Below, piece after piece: positions 12,901 through 18,900 of a stretch of 29,999 nucleotides of DNA; within the stretch, counting starts at the first letter, position 1; the number at the start of each line of letters is the position of its first letter. Position numbers and translations under genes: made by a program. The notes under the pieces were generated by a model. It ran no database searches and had not been told where the DNA came from. It was given only the letters and a program-made list of their open reading frames with translations. Source of the DNA: Ophiothrix spiculata (lineage: Eukaryota; Echinodermata; Ophiuroidea; Amphilepidida; Ophiotrichidae); assembly GCA_000969725.1 (NCBI GenBank), contig JXSR01S016147.1. The stretch is one strand, 5' to 3'.

Positions 12901-15900
12901 TCTCTTTACGACAACAATTTTTAATTTATAACATGTTAAAGACATTATTAGGTTAAAAATGTTTTTGTTGAAGTACAAGAACCATTTTCATTAATTATTT
13001 TTAATATCAAATTTTTAATGCTACACAAATGTATTTTGATAATGCTGTATTCACATCTTGAGCGAACATTGTGGACATCACATCTTGAGCGAACATTGTG
13101 GACCTAATTTGTAATGCCCACTTGAGTTTTTCAAACAAGTTATCAACAATATTGTGAATTGATGCTTATGTTGTAACCAATGAAGCCATTTTCATTATTT
13201 CATTTCATTTTATTTCATGTTTATTCGACAAAACGACTTACAATGCAAACATAGCAAGTAAAAGAAAATAAGACAGACACCTAAATGTCGTGATGTCAGG
13301 ATAACCAATAAAGTTTGGCTAATCAAGCAAACTTATTTCCAATGGGGTCCCACACAAAAAACAAAAGGTGCCCAGGACAAAGAGGAAAAAAAATGCAAAA
13401 GACAAACAAAACAGGAATAAGTTTGACATTGGTAGCTGCCCCGTGGGTTATCCCTGGACATCACTTGCAAGGTGTTTTTCTATCTATATATAGCAGACTT
13501 AAATGATACTTTATCAGGGGTGGATTTAATGTAATTTGCATGGCGACTTATTCCAATCTTGCAACTTGGCAACTTATTCCAATTAATTATTTTCATTATT
13601 CAATACATTTAATGCTGTTTTGAAGTTGCAGTAACATGTTTTAGTGCAAAGCGCACGGTGTTAGTGCTGACGTTTTAAGTCGTACATTTTTTAAAATTTT
13701 AAATATATAAATGGTACATCTTGAGGACATATAATCTTAATGTTAACTAAGTATAAAATGAGCTGCAGCGTATAAAACTACAAAGTAACAAAAAGTATAT
13801 GCAGCCTTACAGTCAGCATAAGTATCTAAACAGGGATTTACATCACTGTCTTAAAGGGGCAATTCATGATCCACTTTTCAACCTCAAGGTCACCGCTATC
13901 AAATTTGAGTTTTTTAGCTTATAAGAATCTTCAAGTGGTATATGTTACGATCCCCAAACCATTTTTTCATACGTGCTTCCATTTTTGAGAAAAGTGAGAA
14001 AATGTTCCATTTTCTAATTATTGTCGGGGCCCGACAGTAATTACAGCACAGTAGTCTATGGGGATTTTCAAAATGCTGAAAAGCTTGTAACTTGGAAACG
14101 AATGGTCAGAATCAAGTGAAGTTTTCAGTATATATTTATGTTGTACTCTTCTTTTTATTTAGCTAGAAAAAAGGCCACATGAAAATCATGAATTGCACCT
14201 TTAATTGTGATAAACAGAGTATTGTGCATAGCTTACATAACTCAGATATGTTGTACATTCTACTTGCAGTGAAAACCAAGGAGGACATATTCCTCATGTA
14301 TGATGAGTCCATGAAGGATATAGTTGGGTTAATGGACTTGAAGAAAACAATCAAGAAAATTATTACAGAAATGCTAGGCAACAAAATCATAGCTGCCACG
14401 ACAAATGAAGCCTTTTCACCAAAGAGGCCTGTGATCATTTTTGCTGGCAATCCAGGAACTGGAAAGACCTTCATTGCAGCAATTGTAGCCAGTAAGTATT
14501 TGAGTGTTATGAAATTTATGTAAAGTATAATAACATTCTATTTCAGTTTCAATCATGGTTGATATTTGCCTCACCTGCAATCTTTTACTCATTCCAACTG
14601 TCTGCTGCTGTTTGGTGTCTGTTGTCTGGTGTCACTCTCTATCCGCAAATCTCAGAATTTCAGAAACCATATACCCTTCTTTGCTGATAATTGGTGAATG
14701 GATGGGGCTAGAGTGGTATGGTACCATGTTCAGTTGAATTGCAAGATATGTTCTACTAGTTTTGCATAATTTATGCATATAATTATGCAGCATATCTCAT
14801 GAACTGCGCAGGCCACAGTTATTAAATTAAATTGTGAAATGAAGGGTTTCAGGGCTCTATTTCATAAAGATTTAATAATATTACTACTTTGGTATGCAGA
14901 ACAATAAATCATTTTTTATAAGTCTACAAATATCTTTGACTATGGGAGCAACAAGTTCCAGTTCCTGAAGGAACTTTGGATGTTAAATTAAATATCAGTT
15001 TATGAAATTCCTGTTCCAAAGTTGTTAAGAAAATTTAGAACGAAACAGAAAAGTTTCTTTCCTTTATTCAAGATGTTCTTAACTTAAGGTCTGCTCTTAA
15101 TTTGACTATGGTAGGTCAAAAGACAATTACCCATATCTGTACAGGACAAAGGCAGAAATGTTTAAACTATTTATATATATTGGCCTTAACCCTCGTCTAA
15201 CCAAGCATTTTTTTGTAACACGTCTAACCAAGGGGGGGGGGGTTGTTGCAACCCCCCCCCCCTAAATTTTGGAACGGAACCTCCTATGAACTTGGTTTTG
15301 CTATCACAAAAATCGGCTAAGGCGTTACGTTATTATGACGTCATAAAGGTCGAAAATCGGAGCAAAAATGGCCACCAAAATCATTTTTTTTCTAAATAAC
15401 GGAATTTCATCAGGTTTTTTGAAAATAATGAAAGGACATGACAATTTTAACATGCCCTGCAAGTTTCAGCCTCATAGCATGCGTATTGTTTTCAAAATGG
15501 CGATTTAAAATTGTTAACAACAACGCCCCCTACACCCGAACTTTGACGGCCCACTCTAACCCCACCTTAAGTGGTACCCCCCTAATTTTTTCATCAAAAT
15601 GACCACAAAAACGGATGTAAAAGAGATTACCCAAAAGCCTGGGGTCGGTTGCTTATGCATTTTTATGCTACAGGGAAAAAACCTTGGGGTGCAACAACCC
15701 CCCCCCCCCTGGTTAGACAAGGGTAGAAGCATGGAAAAAAAAGAGATCTCTTTTTTCCATGCTTAAAGGGACCCACTAATTTTTTACTTTCATATTTTTT
15801 TACNNNNNNNNNNNNNNNNNNNNNNNNNNNNNNNNNNNNNNNNNNNNNNNNNNCTTGGTTTTGCTATCACAAAATCGGCCAAGGCGTTACGTTATTATGA

Positions 15901-18900
15901 CGTCATAAAGGTCGAAAATCGGAGCAAAAATGGCCACCAAAATCAATTTTTTTCTAAATAACGGAATTTCATCAGGTTTTTTGAATATAATGAAAGGAAA
16001 TGACAATTCTAACATGCCCTGCAAGTTTCAGCCTCATAGCATGCATATTGTTTTCAAAATGGCGATTTAAAATTGTTAACAACAACCCCCCCTACACCCC
16101 AACTTTGACGGCCCACTCTAACCCCACCTTAAGTGGTACCCCCTAATTTGTTCATCAAAATGACCACAAAAACGGATGTAAAAGAGATTACCCAAAAGCC
16201 TGCAGTCGGTTGCTTATGCATTTTTATGCTACAGGGAAAAAACCTTAGGGGGGTGCAACCCCCCCCCCCCCCCGGTTAGACAAGGGTAGAAGCATGGAAA
16301 AAAAGAGATCTCTTTTTTCCATGCTTAAAGGGACCCACTAATTTTTTACTTTCATATTTTTTTACGTCAATCGGTAGAACATAATTTATTTATAGTAATA
16401 TAACCTACAAGTAGTGTCCATGATTTTGAGGAATATTGTAGTAAATTGCAATTCTTTGTCTGCTTTAATTTTTTTCGCCGTCAAAAAAAAAACGATGTGA
16501 AAACAGTGTTTCTAGTTCCAAAATTTAAGAAGATTTTGTTTCTAAACATGTGATGGGTAAACAAATTATTTTTGATGAAATTGTTTCTCCTTTAGTATTA
16601 TTAAATTATCTCTAAGAGCTTTGTTTGATTTTTGTCTCGCTGAAAATGTTCAGGAAGAGACATAGTGATCCTATTTTCTGTCTGGTGTCCGCCGTCCAGA
16701 GCATATCTCCGAAACCGCATGCCCTACATTAATGATATTTGGTGACTGGGTAGACCCGGAGCCGAACTGGATTCAGCAACAATTTCGGTGCAAAATATGA
16801 TAATTAAGTACCTAATTTGCATAATTTATGCGTAAAATGCTTTAAATGGGATATTTTACAAACCGTGCACCCTACATTCATGAAATTTGGTGGGTAGGTG
16901 TGGATAGAGCTGCGCTTGTGCCAGCTGCAATTTGAGCGCAAAATATGCTAATTAAGTACCTAGTTTGCATAATTTATGCATAAAATGTAGCTTATTTTTC
17001 AACTTTGTCCGTTTTCAAAGGTTAGGGTTTCAAATTGTACGTCTTGGACCAGCAATCAAAAGTATCAATTGGGAACCTGTCGTCCGACCTTTCCGTTAGG
17101 GTCAAAGTTTCAACTTTGTCCGATTTCATAGGTTGAGGTGTCAAATTGTACGTCTTGGACCAGCGATCAAAAGTATCAATGATGACCACATCATCCGACC
17201 TTTCCGTTGGGGTCAAATTTTCAACTTTGTCCGATTTCAATGATTAAGGTGTCAAATTGTACGTCTTGGACCAGAGATCTAAAGTGTCAATGGTGAACCC
17301 GTCCTCCGACCTTTCCCTTGGGGTCAAATTATCAAATTTGTCCGATTTCAACGATTAAGGTTTCAAATTGTACGTTTTGCACCAGTGATCAAAAGTGTCA
17401 ATGGTGACACCAAGCTTTACTTAGAGCATTTTCTGAAGTTTTTAATTCTAAGTGGAATCCCAGCTAGTCCCTTTAATTAGGAAATTTGATCACCTCCAAG
17501 TTGAAATTGTTCAAAGGTTCTTCTGAAGTAATTTTACAAATTTTACTTACGAATATTCCTAAATAGCTTTATGAAATAGAGCCAAGCTTAACATTTTATT
17601 TGTAATTGGATTGATTTCCTTTGGTTTGGAAACGTTTCATTTACAAAATGTTTTTTTTATATGGCATGACTCTCAGGATTCTTTATCTCAATTCCAACGA
17701 CATCTCACTAATTCTCACCAATCGATAAAATTTACCTTCAAAACATCGTCTAATAAGGTGCCTTTCTTGGATGTCCTGATTTCATTTTCGCAAAAATAAG
17801 GGATGAATGGTATTAAGATTACACAAAAGTAATTACCGACAATTCATTATTACAGTCAAACTGAACATGAAAACCCATATAACATACTGAATGGCGATGG
17901 AGTTGTTTACAACCTAACAAGACGAGCGGATATACTTTTGTGTAGTCTTAATACCATTCATCTCATATTTTTGCGTACATTATTTATAGTAATTTTCTGG
18001 TAATTATTTTGTTTCTTTTGTAGAACTTTCTATTCATCAGCCGGGATGTATGCATGCCTGTAATGGGATTGTGCACTGTTAATTCCAAAGATAGCCACCC
18101 GAAAAATGCTATTATATACGAGGGGGTATCAGAAAGTTTTAAACTTTACCCAGAAAGGATGGTGCTATATCAATGAAATTTTGCCAGAATAGTCACTAGT
18201 CTTTATGTACATAATGGTGACTCATAAATAGTTTTACTTTCTTTACAGGTAGCAATTGATATCATCTACCTACCCACTAATAATATAATCTGAATGGAGA
18301 ATTAAGACACGCGCCATAATCAAGTCCCTGTATTTGAAGGGTTATGGACACACATCACTAAATTAAGGCTTTTGGCCCGTACAGAGCAATGCGAAAGCAA
18401 GTGTTTGGTTTCCCTCTCTAAATTAAAAGCTTCAAAAATGGCGGGAACTAGGTTTTTTGATCAAATTTCTTTTAATTCATGTTCTGTGGGTCAAATGTAG
18501 TCAGGCTGGCTAAATATTACTATAATTTTGTAGTTTTTGTAAAATTTGAGAGCAGATTTTCAGTGTCTAGAGAAATTTTGTAGCGATTTAGAGAAAATTA
18601 AATTTTTAGCATATCCTAGGTTTGAGGCGACCTAGCAAAACATTATCAAGGTCACCCTATATATAATTTTTCACTTTGTGGGCTTCTGTAGATTATAATC
18701 TCAAAGTAAATCCAAGAGTTAAAGTAACCAGTCGCTTTATAGTCAAGATATCCGCCATGATCTGGAGGCTGTTTTGCATAGGAATGAATAGGCGATCTAT
18801 TGGTGGTGCATGTTCTTAAGACCCTCCCTCCCCCGGGCCCGTGTATCTCTTATTATATGATGAAAGGGAAATTTATATTATATAGATATTATCTAAGTAG

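Larger units (their letters stand above)
11160..14269 (+). other. Intron 7
   Basis: It starts GTAAGT and ends CTACTTGCAG. It contains an AGGTCA-rich block (11520-11825), a duplicated ~105-base segment around a MITE (12002-12390), a 27-base tandem pair (13051-13103) and a TTAA-type MITE (13851-14204). At 13188-13230 the minus strand reads GTCGAATAAACATGAAATAA, which could be the 3' tail of a retroposon, but no body could be assigned. The remainder is featureless AT-rich DNA. Confidence 0.6.
16325..17476. mobile_element. TTAAAGGGAC-ended MITE interrupted by a GTCTCGCC element
   Basis: The left end TTAAAGGGACCCACTA (16325-16340) is matched in reverse by TAGTCCCTTTAA at 17465-17476. The body 16366-16628 and 17418-17464 matches the dispersed repeats at 5768-6197 and 10003-10290. 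The middle is a GTCTCGCC element (16629-17417), so that element inserted into this one. Confidence 0.6.
14850..17583. mobile_element. Split second copy of the 7200-7878 element
   Basis: The left part 14850-15140 (from GGGCTCTATTTCATAAAG) matches 7200-7470 in order. The right end CCTAAATAGCTTTATGAAATAGAGCC (about 17558-17583) matches 7855-7876 and is the inverted partner of the left end. Everything between is occupied by younger insertions, so the family was present before the G/C-tract and GTCTCGCC elements arrived. Confidence 0.5.

Noticed and set aside
10989-14491. Two separate genes (USP then AAA+) instead of one fusion
   Set aside because: The exon 7 donor and exon 8 acceptor are both good, and the split codon completes exactly. 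Exon 8 has no plausible start and no promoter-like context, since the DNA before it is a MITE. RNA evidence is still needed.
17022-17240. 72-residue minus-strand open frame with a 37-residue repeat
   Set aside because: It is produced by the 111-base tandem unit of a mobile repeat. Other arrays of the same unit vary in length and break the frame.
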